From the NCBI RefSeq assembly GCF_029395675.1, contig NZ_CP115184.1, forward strand, positions 496,001-560,000: a DNA stretch of 64,000 bases, given 5' to 3'. Source of the DNA: Janibacter cremeus (lineage in GTDB: Bacteria > Actinomycetota > Actinomycetes > Actinomycetales > Dermatophilaceae). The notes beneath the pieces are model-generated. The model saw only the letters and a program-made list of their open reading frames with translations. It was not told where the DNA came from and searched no databases. This document shows positions 44,702-53,920 of the stretch, piece by piece; the first letter of the stretch is position 1, and the number at the start of each line of letters is the position of its first letter. The translations under genes were made by a program, and so were the position numbers.

Positions 44702-46473
44702 CGGTCCTCCGTCGGGTCGAGCAGGGTCGCTGGGATGTCGACCTGCCGGGCACGCAGCCATTCGCCCAGCCCCTTGGCCTGGGGATCGAAGCGCGCGTTG
44801 TACGCGACGCCCTCGCCGAGCAGGCCCCCGATGACGATGTTGACGGCGCGCAGGTTCGGCAGGTGGATGACGGTCAGCGGCAGGTCGTCGGTCTCCGGGA
44901 GCAGCTCGCGCACCCGCTCGGGGGTGAGCAGCCCGGACAGCCACGGCCAGGCTGCGTCGTCGCGCACCCACACGCCGATGTTGGCGTTGCCACCCTTGTC
45001 CCCGGAGCGGGCGCCGGCGACGGTGCCCAGCGGCGCACGGACGGTGGCGCCCTCCTGCAACTGCCTAGGCTCTTGCGAGGTGTGGGGGTCCTGCCCGTGC
45101 AACTGCTTGGGCTCTTGCGAGGTGTGGGGGTCCGTCAACGGTTCGAGGGCCTGCGTCGTCATGGGAGGTGGGACGTTCTCGACGGAGCCGTCGTCGAGGA
45201 CGACCTCATGGTGCGGCACCGACTGCGGGACGTAGCCGGGCGTGAAGACGCCGTAGGGCGTGGCGGTGGACGGTGGAGCGAGCGTGTGGAAGCCGGGGTA
45301 GGACGCCAGGGCGATCTCGATGGCCGCGCTCGAGAAGGGACGACCGACGACCTTCGCGTCCGGGTCGCGCGCGACGACGGTCAGCAACGCCGCGGCCTGC
45401 TGCTGCGTCGGGGCGTCTGCGGAGTCGGTGCGCGCCAGCGTCCACGTCAGCTCGGCGGGGGCGGTGGTGAGCGCGTCGTGGAACTGGCGCTTGACGAGCT
45501 CCGCCTTGGCCTCGACGTCCAGTCCGGTCACGGCCATCGTCATCTCGTTGCGGAAGCCCCCCAGGGACGTCAGCGACACCTTGACGTCCGGCGGTGGGGC
45601 CTCCCCACGCACCCCGGTGATCGAGACGCGGTCCGTGCCGTCCGGGCGAAGGGAGATCGAGTCCAGTCGGGTGGTGACGTCCGGGCCGGCGTAGCGCGCG
45701 TCCTGCACCTCGTAGAGCAGCTGGCTGGTGACGGTGCCGACGGTGACCGCACCGCCCGTCCCCGGGTGCTTGGTGATGGTGCTCGACCCGTCGGGGAGGA
45801 TCTCGGCGATCGGGAAGCCCGGGTGGACGAGGTCCTCGATCTCCGTGAAGAAGGCGTAGTTGCCGCCCGTGGCCTGGGTGCCGCACTCGATGACGTGGCC
45901 CGCGACGGTCGCACCCGCGAGGGCGTCGAGGTCGTCGCGGCCCCACCCGAAGTGCGCGATCGCCGGGCCGACGATGACCGACGCATCGGTGACCCGACCG
46001 GTGACGACGACGTCCGCGCCCGAGGACACGGCACGGGCGATGCCGAAGCCGCCGAGGTAGGCGTGCGCACCCAGCGGGGTGCCGAGGGCGAGAGCGTCGG
46101 CGCGCGGGGTGAGATCGTCGCCGCGCACGTGGGCGACGGTGGGGGAGAGGCCCTGCTCGGCGGCCAGCGCGCGGATCGCGGCGACCAGGCCCGGGGTGTT
46201 GACGCCCCCTGCGTTGGCGACGATCGTCACTCCCCGGTCCATGGCGAGCCCGAGGCAGTCGCGCAGCTGTGTCAGGAAGGTCTTGGCGTATCCGGTGCTC
46301 TCGTCCTTCATCCGGTCGCGGGCGAGGATGAGCATCGTCAGCTCGGCCAACCAGTCCCCGGTCAGGACGTCCAGCTCCCCGCCCTCGAGCATCTCCCGCA
46401 TCGCGGAGAGCCGGTCGCCGTAGAAGCCGGAGCAGTTGCCGACGCGCAGTGCCTCGCCCGTCCCGGTGCTCAT
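44698..46473 (-). CDS. AtuA family acyclic terpene utilization protein (DUF1446)
   Basis: 591 residues. The DUF1446 domain (about 1-440) opens with RVGNCSGFYGDRLSAMREML and has GGVNTPGLVAAIRALA. A C-terminal AtuA-like domain follows (GARSGDKGGNANIGVWV). AtuA is needed for citronellol/geraniol catabolism in Pseudomonas, but its reaction is not known. Between the two domains (about residues 445-475) sits a 14-residue tandem repeat, DPHTSQEPKQLHGQ then DPHTSQEPRQLQEG. This looks like a recent linker insertion. Confidence 0.9.
   Translation of the reverse strand: MSTGTGEALRVGNCSGFYGDRLSAMREMLEGGELDVLTGDWLAELTMLILARDRMKDESTGYAKTFLTQLRDCLGLAMDRGVTIVANAGGVNTPGLVAAIRALAAEQGLSPTVAHVRGDDLTPRADALALGTPLGAHAYLGGFGIARAVSSGADVVVTGRVTDASVIVGPAIAHFGWGRDDLDALAGATVAGHVIECGTQATGGNYAFFTEIEDLVHPGFPIAEILPDGSSTITKHPGTGGAVTVGTVTSQLLYEVQDARYAGPDVTTRLDSISLRPDGTDRVSITGVRGEAPPPDVKVSLTSLGGFRNEMTMAVTGLDVEAKAELVKRQFHDALTTAPAELTWTLARTDSADAPTQQQAAALLTVVARDPDAKVVGRPFSSAAIEIALASYPGFHTLAPPSTATPYGVFTPGYVPQSVPHHEVVLDDGSVENVPPPMTTQALEPLTDPHTSQEPKQLHGQDPHTSQEPRQLQEGATVRAPLGTVAGARSGDKGGNANIGVWVRDDAAWPWLSGLLTPERVRELLPETDDLPLTVIHLPNLRAVNIVIGGLLGEGVAYNARFDPQAKGLGEWLRARQVDIPATLLDPTEDR
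45056..45133 (-). repeat. 42-bp tandem repeat in the AtuA linker
   Basis: Two 36-nt blocks (45056-45091 and 45098-45133), period 42, share all but two bases. They encode DPHTSQEP-type peptides. The base pattern (TGCAACTGC, CTTGCGAGG) differs from the surrounding coding sequence. Confidence 0.85.
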
Positions 46474-47237
46474 GCCTGCGCTCCCGCCCGGGTCGGCGCC
46501 CCGGCGAAGGCTTGGGCGAAGGTCAGCCAGTGGGCCGCCTCCCCGGTGGCGACGAGATCGGTGGCGGCGAGCTCGCGCCGCTGGGTGACGACGAGGGCGA
46601 AGTCCTCGGCTGACCCGGTGACGGTGTCGTCCCCGTCCTCACCCCAGACCCACGGCTCGCCGCCGGGGGAGGCCAGCTCGACATGAAAAGGCACGGAGGG
46701 GGTGTCCTTGTCGTTGATGATGTAGGCGAAGTCGCGCGTGCGCACCCCGAGGTGGCAGATGTCGCGCAGCCGGTCGGTCGGCTCGCGGCGCACTCCCAGG
46801 GCGTCGGCGACATCCTGTCCGTGGGCCCAGGTCTCCATCAGGCGGGCCGTGGCCATCGACCGCGCGCTCATCGGTGGGCCGAACCACGGCAGCTTCGTCC
46901 CGTCGGGGGTGGAGCGAAGGGCGTCGGCCAGCTTCTCGCGACCGGTGCGCCACCGCGCCAGCAGCTCGACCGGGGGAGCGGCTGCTCCCTTCGCCGCCTG
47001 CTCGTCCACGTGCCCCGTGACGTTCTGCAGGGCCGCCTCCACCTCTCTCGCGAACTCCTGCGGCGCTGTCGCGGCGAGCACGGCGACCTCGTCGGTCCAC
47101 GCGAGGTGGGCGATCTGGTGGGCGACGGTCCACCCCTTCGCCGGGGTGTCGTGGGCCCAGTCCGAGTCGTCCAGGGCGGCGACGAGGGCATCGAGATCGG
47201 TGCACTCGTCGAGGAAGGCGGCCACGGTGTCGCTCAT
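46470..47237 (-). CDS. TIGR03084 family DinB-like metal-binding protein
   Basis: 255 residues of the mycothiol-dependent maleylpyruvate isomerase/DinB-like fold. Metal-type histidines are in WTVAHQIAHLAWTDE and METWAHGQDVADALG. The family has no assigned reaction but recurs next to AtuA and acyl-CoA dehydrogenase genes in Actinobacteria. As the first gene of the operon, with the ATG at 47237 just inside the operator region, its mRNA leader must be short. A mycothiol link is an inference. Confidence 0.85.
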   Translation of the reverse strand: MSDTVAAFLDECTDLDALVAALDDSDWAHDTPAKGWTVAHQIAHLAWTDEVAVLAATAPQEFAREVEAALQNVTGHVDEQAAKGAAAPPVELLARWRTGREKLADALRSTPDGTKLPWFGPPMSARSMATARLMETWAHGQDVADALGVRREPTDRLRDICHLGVRTRDFAYIINDKDTPSVPFHVELASPGGEPWVWGEDGDDTVTGSAEDFALVVTQRRELAATDLVATGEAAHWLTFAQAFAGAPTRAGAQA

Positions 47238-47263
47238 GGGGTGAGAGTGCCACGCACCGAACA

Positions 47264-47285
47264 AACAATCAAGCATGCTTGTTTT
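47264..47285. promoter_or_regulatory. Palindromic operator between divergent acyl-CoA catabolic operons
   Basis: CAAGCATGCTTG (47270-47281) is a perfect 12-bp palindrome set in AACAAT...GTTTTA flanks. The 77-bp divergent gap has both start codons within about 35 nt of it, so one dimer could block both promoters. TetR-family repressors use this kind of short AT-flanked palindrome, and the operon's own TetR is the obvious candidate. Confidence 0.75.
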
Positions 47286-47314
47286 ATTCGTTGACGGTGG
47301 CTACCGTCGCGGTC

Positions 47315-48460
47315 ATGCGCCTCACCGATGAGCACATCGCCTTCCGCGCCAGCGTGCGCGCCTTCGTGGAGTCCGAGATCAACCCGCACGTGGACGCGTG
47401 GGAGGAGGCCGGGATGTTCCCGGCCCACGAGCTCTTCCCGAAGGCGGCCGCCCTGGGTCTGCTGGGCCTCGAGCGCGACCCCGAGTACGGGGGCGAGGGC
47501 GCGGACCACTCCTTCCAGATGGTCGCCGCCGAGGAGCTCGGCCGCGCCGACGCCGCCGGGGTGGCCATGGCGCTGGGGGTGCAGTCGATGATGGCCACGC
47601 CCTCGCTCGCCACCTTCGGCACGCCGGACCTGAAGCGCGCGTACCTGGCGCCCGCGCTCGCCGGCGAGCAGGTCGCCGCGATCGCGGTGACCGAGCCGGA
47701 CACCGGCTCGGACGTCTCCCGGCTGCGCACCCGAGCGGTCCGTGACGGCGACGACTGGGTCATCACTGGCCGCAAGACCTACATCACCAACGGCAGCCAG
47801 GCGGACTGGCTCTGCCTGCTCGTGCGCACCTCTGACGAGGGCGGCTACCGGGGGATGTCCCAGATCATCGTCCCGACCGACTCGCCCGGCTTCTCCGTTG
47901 CCAAGCGCCTGGACAAGCTCGGCAACCGCTGCTCCGACACCGCCGAGCTCGTGCTCGACGAGGTGCGGGTGCCCGTGGCCAACACCATCGGCGAGGTCGG
48001 TCGCGGCTTCCAGCAACAGATGCAACAGTTCATCATCGAGCGGATGTACGCGGCCTACTCCAGCGTCGGCAGCTGTGACAAGGCGCTCGAGCGCACCCGC
48101 GCCTACATCACCGAGCGCGAGGTCTTCGGCCAACCGCTGGCCACCAAGCAGTACGTCACCTTCCGCCTGACCGAGCTGCAGGCGCAGGTGGAGATGCTGC
48201 GCAACCACAACGCCGCCGTCTGCGAGACCCACCTCGCCGGCGGCGACATCACCCGCGGTGCGAGCGTCGCCAAGCTGACCGCCGGTCGCCTCGCCCGCGA
48301 GGTCGCCGATGCGTGCATCCAGTTCCACGGCGGCATGGGCTACATGGAGGAGACGTGGACCGCGCGCTTCTTCCGTGACACCCGCCTGGGCTCCATCGGC
48401 GGTGGCGCCGACGAGGTCATGCTCCAGGTCCTTGCGCGGCTCGACGGACTGCCGGCCTGA
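47315..48460 (+). CDS. Acyl-CoA dehydrogenase (second, divergent)
   Basis: 381 residues. It has AIAVTEPDTGSDVSRLRT, GRKTYITNGSQADW and the C-terminal QFHGGMGYMEETWTARFFRD with a Glu in the usual fatty-acyl/isovaleryl region. It differs clearly from the operon's other dehydrogenase, so the two probably act on different chain lengths or steps. The ATG at 47315 is chosen over a longer frame start inside the operator. Confidence 0.92.
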   Translation: MRLTDEHIAFRASVRAFVESEINPHVDAWEEAGMFPAHELFPKAAALGLLGLERDPEYGGEGADHSFQMVAAEELGRADAAGVAMALGVQSMMATPSLATFGTPDLKRAYLAPALAGEQVAAIAVTEPDTGSDVSRLRTRAVRDGDDWVITGRKTYITNGSQADWLCLLVRTSDEGGYRGMSQIIVPTDSPGFSVAKRLDKLGNRCSDTAELVLDEVRVPVANTIGEVGRGFQQQMQQFIIERMYAAYSSVGSCDKALERTRAYITEREVFGQPLATKQYVTFRLTELQAQVEMLRNHNAAVCETHLAGGDITRGASVAKLTAGRLAREVADACIQFHGGMGYMEETWTARFFRDTRLGSIGGGADEVMLQVLARLDGLPA

Positions 48461-48512
48461 CCCCCTTCGCTACGCTCGGCCGACCAGACGACCCACCCAA
48501 GGAGAGACGACC

Positions 48513-49340
48513 ATGACCCGCACCCTCGCCGGCCGCACCATCCTCATGTCGGGCGGCAGCCGCGGCATCGGGCTGGCCATCGCCGAGCGCGCCGCCCGGG
48601 ACGGCGCCAACGTCGCGATCGTCGCCAAGACGGACACCCCGCACCCGAGGCTCGAGGGCACCATCCACACGGCGGCGGCCGCCATCGAGGCCGCCGGCGG
48701 TCAGGCCCTGCCCGTCCTCGGGGACGTGCGCTCGCAGGAGTCGGTGCAGGAGGCGGTGGACCGCACTGTCGAGCGCTTCGGTGGCATCGACGTCGTCGTC
48801 AACAACGCCAGCGCGATCGACCTGTCGTCGACGGCGGACCTGTCGATGAAGAAGTACGACCTGATGCAGGACATCAACACCCGCGGGTCCTTCCTGCTGG
48901 CGAAGACGGCGCTGCCGCACCTGCGGGCGTCGGGGGCGGCACACGTGCTCACCCTCTCGCCGCCGCTCAACCTCAACCCGCGGTGGGCGGGCGCGCACCT
49001 CGGGTACACGATCGCCAAGTACGGCATGAGCCTGGTGACGCTCGGCCTGGCCGAGGAGTGGCGCGAGCACGGCATCGCGGCCAACAGCCTGTGGCCGAGG
49101 ACGGCCATCGCCACGGCCGCCGTGCAGAACCTCCTCGGTGGTGAGAAGGCCATGGCGGGTAGCCGCAAGCCGGAGATCATGGCCGACGCGGCCCACGCGG
49201 TCCTCACCCGCGCCCCGGCCGAGTGCACCGGGCAGTTCCTCATCGACGACGAGGTCCTCGCAGAGGAGGGCGTCACCGATCTCTCCGTCTACGGGCCGCC
49301 GCTCGAGGAGCTGCTGCCCGACTTCTTCCTCGACGAGTGA
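48513..49340 (+). CDS. SDR family oxidoreductase (HSDL2/AtuB-like)
   Basis: 275-residue short-chain dehydrogenase. Cofactor loop ILMSGGSRGIGLAIAE, NNAS motif VVVNNASAIDL, active site LSPPLNLN and YTIAKYGMS with Tyr and Lys. The SPPLN sequence is typical of the HSDL2-like branch. In atu clusters, two SDRs (AtuB, AtuG) handle alcohol or hydroxyacyl steps. AGGAGA precedes the ATG, 52 nt after the dehydrogenase gene, so they are likely co-transcribed. Ends 3 nt from the convergent DUF4185 gene. Confidence 0.9.
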   Translation: MTRTLAGRTILMSGGSRGIGLAIAERAARDGANVAIVAKTDTPHPRLEGTIHTAAAAIEAAGGQALPVLGDVRSQESVQEAVDRTVERFGGIDVVVNNASAIDLSSTADLSMKKYDLMQDINTRGSFLLAKTALPHLRASGAAHVLTLSPPLNLNPRWAGAHLGYTIAKYGMSLVTLGLAEEWREHGIAANSLWPRTAIATAAVQNLLGGEKAMAGSRKPEIMADAAHAVLTRAPAECTGQFLIDDEVLAEEGVTDLSVYGPPLEELLPDFFLDE

Positions 49341-49343
49341 GGC

Positions 49344-50426
49344 TCAGCGCAGGCCGAGGGTGATGAACTTCGGCCGGTAGAGCGTCGGGTTGTTCATCAG
49401 CTCCTCGAAGTCGAAGGTGTTGACGTTGTAGGAGATGAGCAGCCGGCCGTCCTGCGACAGCGCCGGGTGGCCGTGCGCGTTGTAGGTGAAGTGCTGCCCC
49501 TGCGTCTCCGGCGTCTCGTAGATCGTCTGCGGCTGCTCCCACGGGCCGGTGGGGGAGCAGGCCGTCCACGCGTTGATCTTCGGGCTGTACGGCTCGGAGG
49601 TGTCCGAGGAGATCATCAGGTACCCGTCGCGGAAGGGGGAGACGCTCAGCTCGTTGGCCACCCCCTTCGTCAGGCGCTCGCTCTCGTCGGGGTCGTCCTC
49701 CCAGCCGTCCGCGCCGAGGTACTCCCACGTCGAGCGGTCGGCGAGGGAGCCCGCGGGCGCGCGCGCCACGTGCAGGTGCTTGGCCTTCTCCCGGTCCTCG
49801 ATGCCGTAGATCCACGTGTGCGTCGAGGTCGACATCAGCCCCGCCCCCCACGCGACCGGACCCTCGAAGCCCTCCTGGATGTCGGTGACCTCCAGCTCGG
49901 GCAGCGACACGTGGGCGAGGGTATTGCGCTCCCACTCGAAGCCGTTCTCGCCGACCTGCTTGGTGCGGGAGAGGAAGACGAGCAGCTCGCCGCCCTCGAC
50001 CTTGGCGTCCTGCACCCAGTAGTAGGTCTTCTCGCCCGGGTCCGGGAAGAAGGACTCCGGGCCCTCGCGGGTCAGCGTGCTCAGCTGCCCGGACCCGTCC
50101 TCGACGACCAGGGCGTTGTGCACCATCGTCATCCCCGGCTGCGGGTTGCCGTTGTCGTCGACGGTCCCGATGAGCGAGTCGCTGAAGAGCCACAGCGTGC
50201 GCTCCTGCGGCAGCTGGACCGAGTAGGTCGAGTCGCCGCCGATCCAGCCCGGCCCGGACAGCTCGAAGCGGGCGTCGTCGGAGCGCGAGGGCTGCGCCCA
50301 GTCGAAGTCGGCGGAGAGCGCCTCGCAGTCGCCGCGGTCCCGGTCCCTCTCCTCGGAGCACCCGGCGAGCAGCCCGGCACCGACCGCGAGCACGGCGCAG
50401 ACCGCGGTCAGGCGTCTGCGGTGCAT
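49344..50426 (-). CDS. DUF4185 domain-containing lipoprotein
   Basis: 360 residues. A signal peptide with lipobox GAGLLAGCSEE marks an exported, membrane-anchored protein. The body is a five-bladed beta-propeller-like DUF4185 domain, with blocks such as PGWIGGDSTYSVQL, LWLFSDSLIG and GHPALSQDGRLLISYN, resembling glycoside-hydrolase-family propellers. The ATG at 50426 puts the lipobox at the right distance. The substrate is unknown. Confidence 0.85.
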   Translation of the reverse strand: MHRRRLTAVCAVLAVGAGLLAGCSEERDRDRGDCEALSADFDWAQPSRSDDARFELSGPGWIGGDSTYSVQLPQERTLWLFSDSLIGTVDDNGNPQPGMTMVHNALVVEDGSGQLSTLTREGPESFFPDPGEKTYYWVQDAKVEGGELLVFLSRTKQVGENGFEWERNTLAHVSLPELEVTDIQEGFEGPVAWGAGLMSTSTHTWIYGIEDREKAKHLHVARAPAGSLADRSTWEYLGADGWEDDPDESERLTKGVANELSVSPFRDGYLMISSDTSEPYSPKINAWTACSPTGPWEQPQTIYETPETQGQHFTYNAHGHPALSQDGRLLISYNVNTFDFEELMNNPTLYRPKFITLGLR

Positions 50427-50540
50427 GCGGGCTCCTGGCGAAGGGGGCGGGTCGCCTCCCATTGTGACCGACGCGTAGCCCCCGGTCGCCGTGCGTCTCG
50501 GGCCGTGTCCCGAGGTGCGACCGGGACGCCCGTCAGGGAG

Positions 50541-51047
50541 TCACCCGGACGGGGTGCTCTCCGCGAGTCGGCGCCCCAGCTCCTCGCCCCACTCCCGTGC
50601 CCGCTCCAGCTCGCCGGGCAGCAACGGCCCCTCGTAGTCCTCGACGTAGAAGGTCTCCGGGTCGGCCAGCACGGTGCACCCCATCTTCCTCAGCGTCTTG
50701 GCCGCTCCGTGGCCCGCGTGTCCCGGCAGGTTCGGGTGGCGCACGTGGGTGTCGAACGTGGCGACCGTCAGCTGCGCGCTGCCGGTGGCGATCCACTCAC
50801 GGACCCCGGTCGTGAGCATCCGTCCACCCCGCCGGTGGGCGTCCTCCCGGGTCGAGGGCCGGCTGAGACCGAAGGCCTGGGTGGGAGCTCCCACCACGAG
50901 GAGGTCGACTCGCAGGTCCGGCAACGGCGGTGCCTCACCTACGGCCACCACCTCGGTGGTCAGGTGCAGGCCGAGACCGGCCGCGATCGCCTCGGCGACG
51001 GCCCGGGTGTTCCCCCAGGCCGACTCGTGGACGACGATGGCCTTCAT
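50541..51047 (-). CDS. Flavodoxin-like domain protein
   Basis: 168 residues. The N-terminal phosphate-binding loop ESAWGNTRAVAEAIAAGL and the VVGAPTQAF strand-loop match the flavodoxin fold. The later FDTHVRHP and TLRKMGCTVLADPETFYVEDYE segments are typical of small actinobacterial flavodoxin-domain proteins. It may bind FMN; the partner is not known. A monocistronic gene; 50463-50540 has no feature. Confidence 0.85.
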   Translation of the reverse strand: MKAIVVHESAWGNTRAVAEAIAAGLGLHLTTEVVAVGEAPPLPDLRVDLLVVGAPTQAFGLSRPSTREDAHRRGGRMLTTGVREWIATGSAQLTVATFDTHVRHPNLPGHAGHGAAKTLRKMGCTVLADPETFYVEDYEGPLLPGELERAREWGEELGRRLAESTPSG

Positions 51048-51069
51048 CCCGCCTCCTTCGGTCCGTGGG

Positions 51070-51291
51070 TCAGCGCCGGATCCCGCGCGTGAAGTAGACG
51101 AGGGGGCCGACGAAGCTGACGGCGATGACCGCCGCCCACCGTCCCTTGCCGCCGCGCACCTCGCTCGCGGGCCGCAACGCCAGATCGGTCCAGGCGGTCA
51201 GCGCGAGGGACAGCTGGATCGAGGCCAGGGTCAGCACGGTCGTCTGCTGTCCCGGGCTCAGGTCGTCCCAGCTGCGCTTCCCGCGGGTCAT
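51070..51291 (-). CDS. Small PLDc_N-like membrane protein
   Basis: 73 residues with two hydrophobic segments. It ends in AVIAVSFVGPLVYFTRGIRR, the signature of the short phospholipase-D N-terminal (PLDc_N) membrane family. The ATG at 51291 is preferred over one at 51318. It is 22 nt from the flavodoxin-like gene on the same strand and may share its mRNA. Unknown function. The 129-bp gap to 51420 is featureless. Confidence 0.75.
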   Translation of the reverse strand: MTRGKRSWDDLSPGQQTTVLTLASIQLSLALTAWTDLALRPASEVRGGKGRWAAVIAVSFVGPLVYFTRGIRR

Positions 51292-51420
51292 GTCGTCTCC
51301 CCTCGACGTCGGGTCCATGGAGGATCCACCCTCACCCGTGATTGTGGCACGGTGCTGGTGAGCCGGGTCATCAGCGGGGTGGAGTGAATTCCCTCCGTGG
51401 GCGGGGCCGGAGGAGAGCGG

Positions 51421-52026
51421 TCAGAGCCAGCCGAGGTCCTGGGCGCGGCGGGCGGCCTCCACGCGGGTGGCGGAGCCGGTCTTGCCGATGGCCGAGGAGA
51501 GGTGGTTGCGCACCGTGCCGGGGGAGAGGTGCACCCGCGCGGCGATGGCGGCCGCCGAGCCGCCCTCGAGGGCGTGGGTGAGCACCTCGCGCTCGCGCTC
51601 GGTGAGGGGGTTCGGCCCACCGACGACGCTCTCGGTCGCGAGCGAGGGGTCGACGACCCGGCCGCCCCGGGCGACGGTGCGCACGGCCTCCGCGAGCTCC
51701 TCCGACGGCGTGTCCTTGACGACGAAGCCCCGCGCACCGGCCTCGAGCGCCCGGCGCAGGAAGCCGGGGCGACCGAAGGTCGTGACGATGAGCACCCTGG
51801 TCCCGGGGACCTCGCGGGCCAGCTGGGCGGTGGCGGCGATGCCGTCCATCCCCGGCATCTCGATGTCGAGCACGGCGACGTCGGGGCGGGTGCGGAGCGC
51901 CGCCTCGAGCACCTCGTCGCCCGAGCCGACCTCGGCGACGACCTCGAGGTCGTCCTCGAGCCCGAGCAGCGCGGCCATCGCCCCGCGCACGAGGGCCTGG
52001 TCGTCGGCGAGCAGGACGGTGGTCAC
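51421..52026 (-). CDS. LuxR/NarL-family response regulator
   Basis: 201 residues. The receiver domain has the phosphoacceptor Asp in VAVLDIEMPGMDG and a conserved Lys in FVVKDTPSEEL; the output domain is LuxR HTH (LTEREREVLTHAL). It is the DesR-like partner of the histidine kinase encoded just upstream, which it overlaps by 4 nt. The kinase and the ABC exporter share the operon. Confidence 0.93.
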   Translation of the reverse strand: MTTVLLADDQALVRGAMAALLGLEDDLEVVAEVGSGDEVLEAALRTRPDVAVLDIEMPGMDGIAATAQLAREVPGTRVLIVTTFGRPGFLRRALEAGARGFVVKDTPSEELAEAVRTVARGGRVVDPSLATESVVGGPNPLTEREREVLTHALEGGSAAAIAARVHLSPGTVRNHLSSAIGKTGSATRVEAARRAQDLGWL

Positions 52027-53165
52027 GGCAGCTCCACCCGCACCCTCGTGCCCGGCCCGGCGGAGCCGGTGAGGCCCTCACCGACCTCGATGCGTCCGCC
52101 GGCCTGGGCGACCCGCTCGCGCACACCGGTCAGCCCCGATCCCTCCTTGTGCCCGCGCAGGCCGCGGCCGTCGTCGCTGACCTCGAGCCACGAGGGACCC
52201 CAGGCGACCTCGACGCGACGGGCGCCGCTGTGCCGGATGACATTGGTGACGGCCTCACGCAGCACCCACGCCATGGTGATGCGGTGGGCCGGGTCGACGA
52301 CGTCACCGTCCTCGGGCAGGCGGGCCTCGATCCCGGCGTCCCGCAGGGCGGTGGCCGCCACGTCCCGCTCGTCGGCCAGCCGGGCCACCCGCAGGCCGGC
52401 GACGGTCGCGCGGATCTCGGCGAGGGACTGACGGGTGAGCGAGCGGATGTCGGCCAGCTCCCCCTTCGCCCGCTCCGGGTCGATGTCGATGAGGCGCTCG
52501 GCCAGGTCGGCCTTGAGGGAGACGACGGTCAGCGAGTGGCCCAGCACGTCGTGCACGTCGCGCGCGACCCGGTCGCGCTCGGCGGTCACGGCCAACGACC
52601 GCTGCATCACCTGGTGACGCTCGTCGCTGAGCGTCATCCGGCGCAGCAGCAGACCGAACGCCCCGATGGCGAGGGGGAGGAAGAGCAGGAACCACACCTC
52701 CCGCAGGGCGTCGGTCACCGCCAGGACCAGCGCAGCGAAGACGACCACGGCGGCCACCGAGGGCAGCGGCCACCGGGCGGGGAAGCTGAAGGCGGCGAGC
52801 GAGGCCAGGAAGGGGGCCATGCCCACGGCGCCCGGACCGATGAGGGGGATCAGGGCGACCATGATCGCGATCCCCGCCAGGAAGCTGCCGAAGACGATGA
52901 CCAGGTCCGCTCGTCGCCAGCCGCAGCGCAGTGCCCCCTGCCCGCGTACGAACCCCCACACGTAGAGGCCGGCGAAGGCGAGGACGCCGGCGAGGGCGAC
53001 TGCGCGCAGCAGCGGCCGCTCGCCCGTCCGCTCGATCACCGAGAGGGCGGGGAAGGCGAGGAAGACCAACCAGATGGCGGCGAGGACCCACCCGTGCCTG
53101 GCCCACGGGTCGGCGAGGTACTCCTCGTCGGAGGGTGCCTGCGCCACCGGCTCGGCCGGGGTCAC
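52023..53165 (-). CDS. Sensor histidine kinase, DesK/NarX type
   Basis: 380 residues. About five hydrophobic helices form an N-terminal membrane sensor. HisKA_3 follows, with the phosphoacceptor His in RDVHDVLGHSLTVV. HATPase_c has REAVTNVIRHSGA (N box) and VSDDGRGLRGHKEGSGL. The GTG at 53165 overlaps the permease stop (GTGA) and is used instead of an upstream ATG. It likely phosphorylates the adjacent regulator in response to membrane state or the exporter's substrate. Confidence 0.92.
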   Translation of the reverse strand: MTPAEPVAQAPSDEEYLADPWARHGWVLAAIWLVFLAFPALSVIERTGERPLLRAVALAGVLAFAGLYVWGFVRGQGALRCGWRRADLVIVFGSFLAGIAIMVALIPLIGPGAVGMAPFLASLAAFSFPARWPLPSVAAVVVFAALVLAVTDALREVWFLLFLPLAIGAFGLLLRRMTLSDERHQVMQRSLAVTAERDRVARDVHDVLGHSLTVVSLKADLAERLIDIDPERAKGELADIRSLTRQSLAEIRATVAGLRVARLADERDVAATALRDAGIEARLPEDGDVVDPAHRITMAWVLREAVTNVIRHSGARRVEVAWGPSWLEVSDDGRGLRGHKEGSGLTGVRERVAQAGGRIEVGEGLTGSAGPGTRVRVELP

Positions 53166-53920
53166 TGCCGCTCCCGCCCCCGCCGCGCCAGGAAGACCGT
53201 CGCCACGGCCATGATCATCGTCCACACCACCACGTTAGCCAGCGGCACCCACAGCGACTCGTGGGTGAGGTCGCCGGACGTCTCCACGGAGTCGCCCCCG
53301 GTGAGCGGGTAGCGGGCGAGGGAGACGAAGCCGTAGAGCGGGGTGAACTTCGCGATCGTGAGCATGATCCCCGACAGCGGGATGAAGATGTTGCCGAGGA
53401 AGGCGAAGATCACCAGCGACCCGGAGGCCGCGCCGACGGCCGACTCGGACCGCAGGGCGAGCCCGAAGACCAGGCCGTACAGCGCGAAGACGCCCGCGCC
53501 GAGGAGCACGATGGCCGCGGAGGTCGCCCAGACCCAGGCCTCCCCCTTCGCCCCCGTGCCGATGCCGATCCCGTAGATCAGCGTGATCGGGATCAGGGCG
53601 ACGGACAGGGCGATGAGCGCCTTGCCGGCGACGTACGAGCTGTCGCGAAGGGGGGTCAGGCCCAGCTGTCGTCCCCACCCCTGCTGTCGCTCGACGGCGG
53701 CCTGACCGCCGATGCTCACCGTCGCGGTGACCGCGCCGTACACGGCCATGGAGATCATGATGTAGAGGGAGACGTTGCCGCGGCCGATGTCCTCCGCGCC
53801 GAAGGTCTGCGCCGCACCGAAGATGACGTACATGAAGGCCGGCAGCCCGGCGATGAAGAACAGCCCGACGTGGTCGCGGGAGATCCGCTTGAGCTCCAGG
53901 CCGATGATCGTGGGGTTCAT
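53162..53920 (-). CDS. ABC transporter permease (ABC-2 type)
   Basis: 252 residues with six hydrophobic segments and no ATPase domain. It is an ABC-2-type exporter membrane subunit of the NatB/DrrB kind. A Gly-rich cytoplasmic loop (VERQQGWGRQLGLTPLRD) faces the ATPase. The start overlaps the ATPase stop by 4 nt. It is encoded with a DesK/DesR-type system, as in bacterial lipid or drug exporters; the substrate is unknown. Confidence 0.9.
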   Translation of the reverse strand: MNPTIIGLELKRISRDHVGLFFIAGLPAFMYVIFGAAQTFGAEDIGRGNVSLYIMISMAVYGAVTATVSIGGQAAVERQQGWGRQLGLTPLRDSSYVAGKALIALSVALIPITLIYGIGIGTGAKGEAWVWATSAAIVLLGAGVFALYGLVFGLALRSESAVGAASGSLVIFAFLGNIFIPLSGIMLTIAKFTPLYGFVSLARYPLTGGDSVETSGDLTHESLWVPLANVVVWTMIMAVATVFLARRGRERQ

